Below, piece by piece: positions 11,359 through 22,709 of a DNA stretch of 64,000 nt. The position numbers and the translations under genes are program-made. The stretch is from Megalopta genalis. Its lineage: Eukaryota; Arthropoda; Insecta; Hymenoptera; Halictidae. The notes under the pieces were generated by a model. That model saw only the letters and a program-made list of their open reading frames with translations. It had not been told where the DNA came from and searched no databases. Every line of letters starts with the position of its first letter. The stretch's first letter is position 1. Location: positions 9,338,501-9,402,500 of the forward strand of contig NC_135026.1 of the NCBI RefSeq assembly GCF_051020955.1, in the 5' to 3' direction.

Positions 11359-12232
11359 TATATAAAAGTAGAATAATTCATTCCCAAATTCGACGATCAA
11401 TGAAATTGAAACTTGCAATAAGCGAAAATAGAATAATTCGTCTATAAATTAGTCTATCGATGGACTGATAAGTAATTTTTGTACTTATCAGTCCATCGAT
11501 AGACTAATTTATAGACGAATTATTCTACTTTCGCTTATGGCAAGTTTCAATTTTATTGATCGTCGAATTTGGGAATGAATTATTCTACTTTTATATACAC
11601 TTTTGTATACACTTTTATATACACTTGCCATAAGCGAAAGTAGAATAATTCATCTATAAATTAGTCTATCGATGGACTGATAAGTACAAAAATTACTTAT
11701 CAGTCCATCGATAGACTAATTTATAGACGAATTATTCTACTTTCGCTTATGGCAAGTTTCAATTTTATTGATCGTCGAATTTGGGAATGAATTATTCTAC
11801 TTTTATATACACTTTTGTATACACTTTTATATACACTTGCCATAAGCGAAAGTAGAATAATTCATCTATAAATTAGTCTATCGATGGACTGATAAGTACA
11901 AAAATTACTTATCAGTCCATCGATAGACTAATTTATAGACGAATTATTCTACTTTCGCTTATGGCAAGTTTCAATTTTATTGATCGTCGAATTTGGGAAT
12001 GAATTATTCTACTTTTATATACACTTTTGTATACACTTTTATATACACTTGCCATAAGCGAAAGTAGAATAATTCATCTATAAATTAGTCTATCGATGAA
12101 CTGATAAGTAATTTTTGTACTTATCAGTCCATCGATAGACTAATTTATAGACGAATTATTCTAGTTTCGCTTATGGCAAGTTTCAATTTTATTGATTGTC
12201 AAATTTAGGAATGAATTATTCTACTTTTATAT
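11359..12232. repeat. Four-copy array of 212-bp palindromic units
   Basis: ACTTGC(A/C)(A/C)ATAAGCGAAA recurs at 11411, 11623, 11835 and 12047, exactly 212 bp apart. Each unit holds an inner palindrome with ~57-bp arms (TATCGATGGACTGATAAG against CTTATCAGTCCATCGATA). The first unit also has outer arms, so 11359-11600 is an almost complete ~240-bp palindrome. The 13-bp loops are at 11472-11484, 11684-11696, 11896-11908 and 12108-12120. They read GTAATTTTTGTAC in copies 1 and 4 and exactly the reverse complement in copies 2 and 3. The arms derive from the same sequence as the array that follows. Confidence 0.93.
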
Positions 12233-13700
12233 ACAGACGCTTCCAATTCTACTGATTGTCCGATTAGTGAATGAATTTTTCTACTCCCACGCACAGACAG
12301 TTCTGATTCTACCGATTGTCTGATCTATAAATAGAATTTCGTTGTTCTTATGGTAGTTCTAATTGTACCGGTTGTCTGATCTATAAATGAATTTTCTACT
12401 TTCCTATACAGATACTGCTAATTCTACTGATCCTCTGATGTAGAAACAGAATTATTCTATATTTACTTACTCTTATTCTACTAGTTGCCTAATCTATAAA
12501 TGAACTTTTCTATTTTTATATACAAACGCTTCTAATTCTATTGATTGTCTGATTAATCAATGAATTTTTCTACTTTGATGTACACGAGTCGTAATTCCAC
12601 TGATTGTCTGATCTATAAATGAATTTTTCTACTGTCACGCATGGTAGTACCAACTCTACTGAGTGTCTGATCTATAAATGAATTTTTCTACTGTCACGCA
12701 TGGTAGTTCCAACTCTACCGAGTGTCTGATCTATAAATGAATTTTTCTACTTTTATACACAGACGCTTCTAATTCTACCGATTGCCTGATCTATAAAAGA
12801 ATTTTTCTACTTTGATATGTGAGATATCAATGATCTATAAATGAAATTTCCTATTTTTATATAGGATTTTTATATTATACTATTTTTTATAATATTTTAT
12901 ATTATACTATTTTTATATTTGATCCATAAAATAATTTTACTACTTTGGCGTATGCGACTCTAATTCTACCGATTGTCTGATCTATAAACGTATTTTGCTA
13001 CTTCTATACACAAACGCTTCTAATTCTACTGATTTCGTGATCTATAAAAAAATTTTCTACTTTCATGTATGGGAGTTCCGATTCTGTTGATTGCCTGATC
13101 TATAAATGATAAAATGATAAATTAACTGATAAATTAATTTCACCACTTTGAAGTATGCGATTCTAATTCTACCGATTGTCTGGTCTATAAATAAACTCTT
13201 CTACTGTCTCGTATGATACTGTACTAACTGTCTGATAAATAAATGATAAAATGATAAATTAACCGATAAATTAATTTCACTACTTCGACGTATGCGATTC
13301 TAATTCTACCGATTGTCTGATCTATAAATAAATTCTTTACTGTCTTGTATGATACTGTACTAACTGTCTGATAAATAAATGATAAAATGATAAATTAACC
13401 GATAAATTAATTTCACTACTTTGACGTATGCGATTCTAATTCTACTGACTGTCTGATCTATAAATAAACTCTTCTACTGTCTTGCATGATAGTTTCAATT
13501 CTACTGAGTGTCTGATCTATAAATGAATTTTTCTACTCTAATACACAGACGCTTCTAATTCTACTGATTGCCTGATCTATGAATGAATGTTTCCACTTTC
13601 CCATGTACAAATAATTGCGATACTTTTTCACTGTCTGATCTACAAACGAATCATTCTACTCCCGCATACGAACACGATTAATTCTACCGATAGTCTTACC
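12233..13700. repeat. ~60-bp tandem array with a 136-bp higher-order segment
   Basis: The monomer is CTGATCTATAAATGAATTTT, then TCTACTTTTATACACAGACG, then CTTCTAATTCTACCGATTG. It starts at about 12608, 12667, 12726 and 12786 (59-60 bp). At 13108, 13245 and 13381 GATAAAATGATAAATTAA marks a 136-137-bp higher-order repeat of two variant monomers. Sequence kinship with the palindrome arms shows a common origin. AT-rich and non-coding. Confidence 0.88.
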
Positions 13701-14300
13701 TATAAATTAATGCTTCTGCTGTCACCAATACAAACACATCAAATTTTACAGTGATTCCGAAGACAAAGAGTTTCTAATGAAACGCCTTCGCTGCTACAGC
13801 ATTTCACGAATTAATATTTCTATTGAAGCCGGCTCGAAGTAGTTTTAAGCAATTGTCTTAATCTACCGGCTAATTGCTCCAATTCTGTCCGTGTTCGAAT
13901 GTCTTATTCCACTAGGAACACTCGGGGAGACACTACATAAAAGTACGATCTTCAGCAACGATCAACGATTCCCTCTACTTGCCCGATCTATAAATTCCTT
14001 TTCTACTTACACCACGCACGTCCACCGGTTCCACTGATATCGCAAAAGCGGTTAACGATGAACGCCTGTTTCGCGTGTTAATCTCTGTTCGGAACGAACT
14101 CCACGGCACTGTTCTGAACAAGGTCGTGTCCTCATCTCTGGAACAGGTCCAGTCGATCTCGATACTTGTTCTTTCCCGCCGCAAGACGTTTTTTTTGCTG
14201 AACAGAGAGAGACGCTATGAGCGACGGTGCTATCAATAATTCGAGGACAATGTCTGGATCGTGTTGTGCCATCTGTCGAGGCTGATTAATTATCCAATTA
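13700..14300. other. Unique region
   Basis: Single-copy DNA. A 69-codon minus-strand frame (13975-14184) is too short and unrecognisable to call a gene. Nothing else stands out. Confidence 0.5.
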
Positions 14301-14324
14301 CTTTCAATTATTGAAGGGTATCTA

Positions 14325-15135
14325 AAAATTTGAGAATATTGGAATATTCTGACTTGGAATGTTTATTGACACAGGATCCAAATTTGTAGTGTAATATTAG
14401 ATCATGATATTTATGACATTATTGTGATATAATTTTGCAATTATTAAAGAATGTGTAAAGATTATGAAGTCTCGAAGATTTAATAATATTCGAGAGATTA
14501 TAATCGAGAGATTTTAATAAGTCTCGAAAATTTCAGAATATTCGAATATTCTGACTTGGAATGTTCATTGACACAGGATCTAAATTTTTAGTGTAATATT
14601 TGATCATGATATTTATGACATTATTGTGTAATAATTTTGCAATTATTAAAGAATGTGTAAAGATTATGAAGTCTCGAATATTTATTTACAGAGACTCCCA
14701 ATAAGTTATTTAACATCAAATCATAATATTTAGTCGAACTTTCGTATACAAATATTATTCAACGTTAATTGTTACTTAATTCCTGTTAAACATTACCGTG
14801 CAACAGTATGGCAACTATTAAAGACTGTATAAATGTTTCGAACTCTCAAATGTTTATTGACAGATACTGCAAATTTATGGTTTAACGTCATAGATCGTAA
14901 TTGATGGTAAACATTATTATGCAACAATTTTTGCAATTATTGACTGTACAAATGTTTCGAACTCTCAAATGTTTATTAACAGATAATGCAAATTTATGGT
15001 TTAACGTCATAGATCATAATTGACGATAAACATTATTATGCAACAATTTTTGCAATTATTGAAAAGTGTAGAAATATTTCAAAGTCTGGAATACTTTTTA
15101 TCACAGGATCGGAATCTGTAATTTAACATTACATC
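14325..15135. repeat. Diverged tandem repeats, 120-200-bp units
   Basis: GACTTGGAATGTTTATTGAC recurs at 14351 and about 14552 (201 bp). Further on TTTCGAACTCTCAAATGTTT recurs at 14835 and 14955 (120 bp). All units share TTTGCAATTATT, AACATTATTATGCAAC and GAC/GAA TGTGTAAA-type words. It is one old family with variable unit length. Confidence 0.8.
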
Positions 15136-15149
15136 ACAATATTTATGCA

Positions 15150-15620
15150 ATATTTCATGCGAGACAACAAATTTAAAGAGAACAATAGAATTAAACGTTC
15201 TTGCAACACAATTGTGCAAGAAAGAAGACTTTGCAACTTTGTTGCCAAAGAAATATCAATTCGCAACATTCTCTTTTTAAAAACGAAATTTATCACAATA
15301 TTGTTGCTAAAAGAAACGAAGCTTTGCAACGATGTTTCCAACGCAAAATTTCGTTTACGACTTTTAGCAACAATTGTTGCTAAAAGAAACGAAACTTCGC
15401 AACATTGTTTCCAACGCGAAATTCCGTTTACAACATTTAGCATTTGTTGCTAAAAGACGGAAGATTCGCGACACTACTTCCAAAATGGAGCTTTTGCAAC
15501 CTTGTTACCAAAAATGCGAAGCTTTGCCACATTGTTTCTATAATAAAATTCGTTGTAACATCGTTTCTAAAACTTGAATCCGGCAACAAAATACGATGCA
15601 ACGAATCGAATTCGAAGAGA
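15150..15620. repeat. Degenerate ~60-bp repeats with GCAAC motif
   Basis: TTGCAAC(A/G)TTGTTTCCAACGC, GCTAAAAGAAACGAAGCT and similar words recur every 55-65 bp, partly as inverted repeats (GTTGCTAAAAG with CTTTTAGCAAC near 15360). Frames stay open on both strands at once (15129-15443 minus, 15145-15577 plus), the mark of repeat periodicity divisible by three rather than of genes. Confidence 0.75.
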
Positions 15621-16153
15621 GATGAAAAAACAATCGCGCAACGATGTTGCAAATACGGCGACCCCTCGAAATGAAAGGAACGAGTGGCGCAAGGATAATA
15701 TCGATCGGAATCGAGGGAGTGCGGTTGCAGCCGCGTGTGCACGCGTGGTCGCAATCAATACGCGTCGGCGGCCGAGATTGTCTTACTCGAGGTTCGGCGG
15801 CGAAACGAATTGTCCATTTACCTGGCAGGTGTTTGTGTTTCATCGGGCAAGATCAACAGCAAGGTAAGAATGCTCGGCCCAGCCCGGCACGATCCTCGCT
15901 CCTTTCGTGCACGCGACGGGGACGGAGGTCCACGGTCGGGCAGGATTCGGTCGCGGTTGATAATTAGTCGCGGAGATCTGCGCTCTCCGGTCGGCCAGCG
16001 TTCGGTTTGATACGCATCAAAGACATCTGGGACGAAATATGGTCCGATCCGTGGGGAGCAGCGGTGCTCGTGGTTGGCCAGCGATAAGTGACGTTGCGCG
16101 AGCGACAGCGAGCCCGCGCGAGGGGGGCGAGGGGCGGGGCGAAGAGGCTGAAA

Positions 16154-16185
16154 GTAATAAAAATAAGTAATTACTGGGAGTAATC
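16154..16185. promoter_or_regulatory. AT-rich motif, copy 1 of a duplicated 32-bp element
   Basis: GTAATAAAAATAAGTAATTA then CTGGGAGTAATC. It matches 16593-16624 at 31 of 32 positions. It contains TAATTA, a typical core for homeodomain proteins, in otherwise GC-rich DNA. GTCGTTCAATTA follows at 16216. A regulatory role is inference. Confidence 0.5.
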
Positions 16186-16436
16186 GGCCACCATTCTGGA
16201 TTCCCGGGGACGGTGGTCGTTCAATTAGCTGAAAGTGTTCTTTCACTTGCGCGGTTACCGCGGCGACCGTTCCCTGGAACATTCAGGAATCCGTGTCGCG
16301 CGGCGAGAATGATTCGCGAAAGTCGAACCGCCGACGACGGATAGACAGAAGGTGCAGGGGCGCGCGAACGGCGCGGATACCGGGAGAAAAAAGCGGCAGC
16401 TTAATAACACTGACCACCGCAAGCACGGCTCAGCTG

Positions 16437-16500
16437 TCGTCGTCGTCGTCCACGTCGTCGTCGTCATTCTCGTTGTCGACGTCGTCATCGTCGTCTTGGC
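16437..16500. repeat. GTC/CGT trinucleotide microsatellite
   Basis: An imperfect run of GTCGTCGTC with CAC, CAT and TTC interruptions. It yields poly-Val, poly-Ser or poly-Thr frames that are not evidence for coding. Confidence 0.85.
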
Positions 16501-16592
16501 CGTCGCGGAGTGTGCGGGCACGGAGCAGCAACGGGGGGAGGACAGCGGGGCGCGGGCGAGGCGGTGGGAGGGGGAAAGCAGAGAGGCGGAGC

Positions 16593-16624
16593 GTAATAAA
16601 AATAAGTAATTACTGCGAGTAATC
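16593..16624. promoter_or_regulatory. AT-rich motif, copy 2 of a duplicated 32-bp element
   Basis: Same element as 16154-16185 with a single G/C difference (CTGCGAG for CTGGGAG). It is also followed by GTCGTTCAATTA, at 16685. The surrounding sequence differs, so the two motifs are conserved beyond their flanks. Confidence 0.5.
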
Positions 16625-17959
16625 CTGCCCCCCTGCGTCCCGGGCCTCCTCGTCTTGCAGCCACCCCTCTCGTTCTCCACGAGAGTCGTTCAATTAACGG
16701 GAATACTGTTGTCTTCCCTCACTACGTTTCCCTTCCATTCCCCCTCCGGCCGGCGGAACCCCATCCCACGCCCAGCGTCCGCGAAACCCGCGAAATGTTT
16801 CACTCGCAAAGTCGCGTGGAGTGTGGAGCCGCGCTCCCTGCACCGCACCGGCGAGGTAGGGCGACCGAGGGGCGCTATCGATGCCCCTCCTTCACTCACG
16901 CCCCTGACGTCCATCTATCCTTCCCCCACCCTCGCGCGCCCTTTCCGTGGATCGGTCCGCAGCCCGCGCGTCCCCCGCCGCCGGCGCCCCGCTCGCGGAG
17001 CCCCCACCGCGGCCGCGAGCTTACCCCCACCGCTATGCTGCCGCGGCGCGCCCCTCCGACCCGCGGCCGCCCAGGCTCGCGGCCTATCCGCTCTCCCACT
17101 CGGCGCGCTCTCTCGGCTCCGCTGCACGGCTCGTAGCAGGGAGGGGGGAAGCTCGGAAGCCCCACTCGCTCGTCTGCCGTCGTGCCGTGCGGTTCGTGTC
17201 GTGGCTCGTACGAGTTCGGAGTGTCGCGCGGTGTGCTCGCGTCCGCGATCTTCGGCCCTTTATTTCTGACAGCGCTCCGTTCCGCGAGCGTTCCCTAGTA
17301 TAACCCCGCGATCAGGGGCTCTCCCAGTGCGACCGGCTCTCGACTCCGCGACAGGTGCTGCAGTGCTTCTATCAAGGTTTTCTCAGCCGCCCGGCACCCG
17401 AGGCCCGAGACAGTGGCATGGAACTGTTGACTGTCACCGGCAGACTACCTTTCAGCCGGACGCCAGCCGCGGGACAGTGTCCCCTTCGCGTCGCAGCCCC
17501 GAGCGGCACCGGACCGAGCCTGAATCAACCCTGCGGCATCGCAGCAGTTAGACTCGCGGTACCAGAAGCGCAGGGTTAAGATCAATAATTCGACGTGGAA
17601 GACGCGGGCTTTCGGGGCTAAGCACCGAAAGTCTCCAACTCGGGCCGACATCGACGGTGATAGGGAGCTGATCAACGGGCCTGCCTGCCATCGGGGCCTT
17701 TGCCACCGGCAACGGTCCGCTCTATGACAGCGGCCTCTGACAGCTGACCGACCTGCGCGACGAGACCATCGATGATCAACGGGATCGAGGGAATTGTGTC
17801 GTTCGAGGTGTGCCTGATCAGATTGTGCGGGTTTGTGGTTTGTTTTGTTGTTCCGTGCCCAGCGGGCAAAGGCCCAGGCCCGAAGGGATATTAACGTGGC
17901 CGTCACCGCTACCGTCCACACGCATGCCGTGGATCCAGGTAAGCCGCGCTGGATCTAAC

Positions 17960-19100
17960 AGATCCCCTTATTCGATCGTTCGCTCGTTAGGAAATATTCG
18001 TTGCGTCTTGATAAGCTGAACATCGAGGGTCCTTTCGGTAGGACAATGTTAACGTAGGTGTTCTTTAAAACCGGCGATCCTTTAGGTAGGACGTCTTTAA
18101 TCTGGGGGATCTCTTCAAAATTCGGGGTCTTTAAGATAGGAGGCTTCGAAATAAGGCAGTCTTCGAGGTAGGAGTCTTTGAAATGGGGATTCTCCGACAG
18201 ACAAGCCTTTAGGGCCTTAATAGGGGGTCCTGAACGGAGGAGTTTGTAACATTGGGGAACCAACCAATGTTGGAGTCTTTACGGTAGAGGTATTCGGGCT
18301 AACAGATCTTTCAAAACGGGGCTCTGAAACCTACGTGTCTTAAAAACATGGTGTATTAGGCCGTACGAGTCTTTAAAACCGGGTGTCTTCAACGTGCGAG
18401 TATTTACAACAGGGGGTGATCAACGTAGGGGTTTTTAAAATAGAGAGACTCCGACGTGAGAATCTTTGAAACAGGCGACCTTTGAGGTGTGAGCGTTTGA
18501 AATACGGGGTTCTTAACGTAGATCTCTTAAGAACATCGGGGACTTCGACACACGAGTCTTTAAATCATGGTGTTCTCAACGTAGGTGCCTTAGAACTTTG
18601 ACATACAGGCACAGTCCTTAACGTATCTGCCTTAAATACACGGGGCCGTTGACGTACGGGGGTCTTTAAAACCGGCAATTCTCAACGTACGACTCTTAAA
18701 TACATGTGGCCGGTGACGTACGGGTGTTTAAAACAGGGTGTCCTCAACGTACGGGTCTTGAAAACAGTCAGGTCATTAACACAGGTCTCTTAAATACATT
18801 GGACCTTCTACACACGAGTCTTTGAAACAGGTTGTCCTCAACGTAGGTGTCCTTAAAACCATGAAGCTGTTGACATACGGGAACACCGGGGGAGTCCTTA
18901 GCATAGGTGTCTGAAAACCATGGGGCCATTAACATATGCGAGTCTTACAGTCCACGGGCCCATTAACATCCGAATCCTTGGGGCCTTTATAACGTGTACG
19001 TGGTCTTTAAAATAGGTTGCCTTCGATGTAGGCGTCTTTGCCACAGGGGGTCTCCGAGGCACCAGTGTTTCAAACCGGGGGTCTTGAAAGTGGGGTGTCT
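17960..19100. repeat. Degenerate ~31-bp minisatellite
   Basis: The loose consensus is CAACGTA(C/G)GGGTCTTTAAA followed by ACCGGGTGTCCT. Units of about 30-37 bp run without a break for more than 1.1 kb, about 35 copies. No frame stays open over more than a few units. The array begins directly after the second candidate 5' splice site, so it would sit in the first intron if the gene model holds. Confidence 0.85.
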
Positions 19101-19693
19101 CTTCGATGCAGAGGATTTCTGGTTTCCTCGGTGTGTGACACACAAGTGTCAGGGCAGGTCGGGGTCGGGTCCGCGGACCCCAGGGAGCATTTCGGCGACC
19201 GGTCGGGCCATCGTGCCAACTGGTGGGCACGGGAAGACTGAGAGAAGAAATTTCCGTGTAAGGTCTCGAGGCTGGGGGCACGCAGGCGCGTCCGTCGCCG
19301 TGCACGTGGTCGAATGCTGATCCGTCCGCGGTGGTCGAGGTGTTAAGCTTTTTCGAAAATCGAGGATCAGCCGGCTGGCTAGTGCAGACAAGAGAACAGA
19401 GGACGCAGAGAGAGAGAGAGAGAGAGAGAGGGAGAAAGAGAGAGAGAGAGACGGTCGAGGAGAGCTAGACGCGGGGGAGGCAGGCAGCACCGTTGGCAAA
19501 ACAAGTAGTTAGTTACGTGAGCGCTGGCAGCCCGCCAAACGAGCCTCGAACTTTGAAATTGCGCTCGCTAGGCTTTCTTTTCGCCGGCGATTATGCGCGC
19601 CGGAGATAGGACAACGAAACTAGAGAACTGATATTCCTTGCTCCCAGGGTACTTTCTACCCCCTGGCCCTGCTCGCCCCTCTTTCTCCCGGGC

Positions 19694-19743
<50 letters not shown>

Positions 19744-20270
19744 GCGCTCGCTCGCTCGCGTCCCGCTTCCGTACCCTCCTTTCTTTTCTGTAATTCGCAC
19801 GGCTATCGCCGCTGAATCTCCTTTCTGCCGCGGCCAATTAGTTTGCCGGCGCTATCGCGGCTGGTGGCGGAATGATAGCATCGGCTAAAATGTAATTGGC
19901 TCCTTATCGAGCAGCCAGCGTGCAATTTCTACGCTGACCGGCGATCCTCCCCGCGCCACACACCGCGCGGACCTTTCGATATCGGATCCTCCCTTCGAAC
20001 CTCCTCGGCTCCTTGCGGAGCAGCACTCGGGATCCAAAAAATCATGGGAGAAATCGCCAGAAAAATCGGTTACCACCTATGTCAGCGCCGTCTCCAAACG
20101 GTCTCTCTGTCCGCCTTGTCATTGATCCCAGTAAAAATCATCGAAGACTCGATGCTGTTGGGCTAAAACAATGATATCGATTGTACCGTTGTTGGGCCTA
20201 TTCTATTGACCATCTTCTTGACATCGGTGTAAAGATGGTCGTGCAACTCGGATCTAGGAAGTATCGGGCT
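19100..20270. other. Unique region with GA and CT microsatellites
   Basis: Single-copy GC-richer DNA. It holds a GA run at about 19405-19455 and a CT run at about 19699-19740, which are complementary and about 250 bp apart. Frames here (18898-19499 minus, 19568-19837 minus) are coincidental and partly encoded by the GA/CT runs. Confidence 0.6.
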
Positions 20271-20279
20271 TCTGAAAGC

Positions 20280-21112
20280 GGTCGTTTTACGTTAGTTTAT
20301 GAAAGCAGAAGTTTTGTATTTGTTTAGAAAAACTGCGGTTTTACATTAGTTTATAAAAGCAGAAGTTTTGTATTTGTTTAGAGAAACTGCAGTTTTACAT
20401 TAGTTTATGAAAGCAGAAGTTTTGTATTTGTTTAGGAAAACTGCAGTTTTACGTTAGTTTATAAAAGCAGAAGTTTTGTATTTGCTTAGAAAAACTGCGG
20501 TTTTACATTAGTTTATAAAAGCAGAAGTTTTGTATTTGTTTAGAGAAACTGCAATTTTACGTTAGTTTATGAAAGCAGAAGTTTTGTATTTGTTTAGGAA
20601 AACTGCAGTTTTACGTTAGTTTATAAAAGCAGAAGTTTTGTATTTGCTTAGAAAAACTGCGGTTTTACATTAGTTTATAAAAGCAGAAGTTTCGTGTTTG
20701 TTTAGGAAAACTGCAGTTTTACATTAGTTTACAAAAGCAGTTTCGTATTTGTTTAGGAAAACTGCAGTTTTACGTTAGTTTACAAAAGCAGAAGTTTTGT
20801 ATTTGTTTACGAAAACAGCAATTTTACGTTACTTTATAAAAGCAGAAGTTTCGTATTTGTTTAGGAAAACTGTAGTTTTACATTAGTTTACAAAAGCAGA
20901 AATTTTGCACTTGTTTAGAAAAACTGCAGTTTTACATTAGTTTATAAAAGCAGAAGTTTTGTATTTGTTTAGAAAAACTGCAGTTTTACATTAGTTTACA
21001 AAAGCAGAAGTTTTGTATTTGTTTAGAAAAACTGCAGTTTTGCATTAGTTTATAAAAGCAGAAGTTTTACATTAATTTATAAAAGCAGCAGTTTTATATT
21101 AGTTTTCAAAAT
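20280..21112. repeat. 54-bp minisatellite, about 15 copies
   Basis: GCAGAAGTTTTG starts at 20305, 20359 and 20413, and so on at 54-bp steps. Unit words: TTAGTTTATAAAAGCAGAAG, TTTTGTATTTGTTTAGAAA, AACTGCAGTTTTACA. It contains the perfect 14-bp palindrome AAAACTGCAGTTTT. The period is a multiple of three, but every frame meets TAG or TAA in each unit, so it is not protein-coding. One unit near 20735 is shortened. Confidence 0.95.
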
Positions 21113-21780
21113 CAATAATAAGACACTTATTGCTATTTTGAACGAGCGTTATTGTAACATCTGCCGCAAGCAACGCATCCAGAATGTTACGTTTAACTAA
21201 ATACAGTGAAATCTCTCGGAACGGGTTGCAGCTACGAAAAAAATGTTGATACAAAAGCGGTTCCGTATGAAAAGGTATTTTACGTGGTATTAACAATTTT
21301 TGTTTCCATTCGTATAAAGGATATCTAAAGGTCAACTTGATCCTTTCAAATCAGTCCCTATATTTTCTGATCTTTATCACGACTGTACTCGGTGTCGATA
21401 ATGAAGTGATCGCTACCGAAAAGTAACAATTAGTGTACATCGTCTCCGAGCGATGCCCTTCTTACGGCGTGCATATTATCGATCGCGCACCTCTGTCAAG
21501 ATCTTTTTATCGTCTCTTGTTTACAACGGCGGACGTACGAGTTCTCGTAAGTGTGCCCGTTCGCAATAAATTCTATTCTAAAATCACAACGCGTTCTTTA
21601 ACACCGAATCCACCACGACGGTCATTTCGACCGGTTGTACGTTTTTTTTCTTTTATTTTAAGATCGTCGACGTTACCGAGATTCTTCTGTAGGAAACGAT
21701 TGAACAGATTCCCTAATTCAAGCAGACTTTGTTATAAAATTGTTTGACCGCTTAAATAAATTCAACTTTGTATTATTTTT
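21113..21780. other. Unique region
   Basis: AT-rich single-copy DNA. Small frames (21099-21335 minus, 21433-21747 plus) show no recognisable domain. Confidence 0.5.
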
Positions 21781-21781
21781 G

Positions 21782-21963
21782 ACCTTTTAGCGGTGGACGA
21801 CGTGTGTACACGTCATATAAGGAAACGGCGATTTTATATCAGACGACAAAAATACTTCTCCGACGATTTAGGTCCAAATGCTTGTGAAAAACGTGTTCAT
21901 AAATTTTTCACACGTTTTAGAATAATTCTAGAATAAAACGCATACAAAATTGATCTTGAAAAT
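21782..21963. repeat. Segmental duplication, copy 1 (uninterrupted)
   Basis: Matches 22566-22709 followed by 23968-24002. Shared words include GTGGACGACGTGT, AATACTTCTCCGACGATTT, ACGTGTTCATAAATTT, AATAATTCTA and TACAAAATTGATCTT. It keeps the site TTCTA|GAATAAAAC (21930/21931) unbroken, so it serves as the empty-site allele for the mariner insertion in copy 2. Confidence 0.8.
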
Positions 21964-21984
21964 AACCCTGAACATAATCAACAA

Positions 21985-22565
21985 CGACAAAACAGAGCCG
22001 CAATTTAAAGGAGTTATTGAAAAGACAAAATAATGTACATAAAAGATCTAAATACCCTTCGTCCTCTCTCGAGATCTCAGACCGAACCACCGAACTCGCG
22101 CACACTGTCACGCTCCCTCTCGAAACCGCCCTTTGTCTTCATCGTCTCAATCCCAGCACGTGCAGCTTCGAAGATTTACTCTCTATCTCTCTCGCGCGCA
22201 CACTTGCACCGCACGCACAAAAACCGAAATATTCGTCACGGCTTCGTCGGAAAAGTCGCTTGTCCGAATCGAAAATCGTTCTCGTACGAAGCTCTTTCAA
22301 AACTCGGACAAACCTAATAACAAGATGCGAAGCGAAAGCACACGCGATATTCTAGAAGTCGTATACCTAAGTATTATACTAATTAGGCTGTAAGATGTCG
22401 CGTAACGGCGAACAAGTAATTAGATCAAATTCTTCTTTATCGACACCTTTAGGTATCGTACAAATAGAAACGTACAACACGAACTCCTCGATTATGATTC
22501 GACTGCGGATTTAATGCGTTTACCACAGAAACGAGTAGATCGAATTTCAAACGGTAGCCAAATCA
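21985..22565. other. Unique region between the segmental duplicates
   Basis: Single-copy DNA with overlapping frames in three phases at 22017-22393. These are rich in Ser/Arg/Leu and share the same bases, so none is credible. No RNA gene is seen. Confidence 0.5.
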
Positions 22566-22709
22566 ACCTCTTGGCTGTGGACGACGTGTATACATGTCAC
22601 GAGGAAATGACGATTTTACATCTTACAACGAAAATACTTCTCCGACGATTTTAGGTTAGAATGCTTCTGAAACGTGTTCATAAATTTCAAGCGTTTTCGA
22701 ATAATTCTA
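22566..22709. repeat. Segmental duplication, copy 2, left part
   Basis: Homologous to 21782-21930. It stops exactly at the TA (22708-22709) used by the mariner; the right part resumes at 23968-24002. Confidence 0.8.

Larger units (their letters stand above)
15650..17950 (+). promoter_or_regulatory. CpG-rich block, possible promoter and 5' exons
   Basis: The longest CpG-rich unique stretch in the window, densest at 16.65-17.3 kb. Two good plus-strand 5' splice sites occur: GCAAG|GTAAGA with GT at 15864, and CCAG|GTAAGC with GT at 17939. Frames overlap on both strands in this GC-rich DNA (for example 16655-17269 plus, 17445-17921 minus), so I do not pick one. A possible peptide frame running into the second donor reads INVAVTATVHTHAVDP but has no upstream support. 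This is the best candidate for a gene 5' region with untranslated exons; the downstream gene would lie outside the window or far away. The function is unknown. Confidence 0.4.

Noticed and set aside
15129..15860. Many overlapping frames on both strands
   Set aside because: They result from ~60-bp repeats (a period divisible by three) and then GC-rich DNA; no phase is favoured and no domain is seen.
16655..17921. Frames of 204 (plus) and 158 (minus) codons in the CpG-rich block
   Set aside because: Arg/Pro/Ala/Ser-rich, mutually antisense, without ATG context or family match; GC-rich DNA is poor in stop codons.
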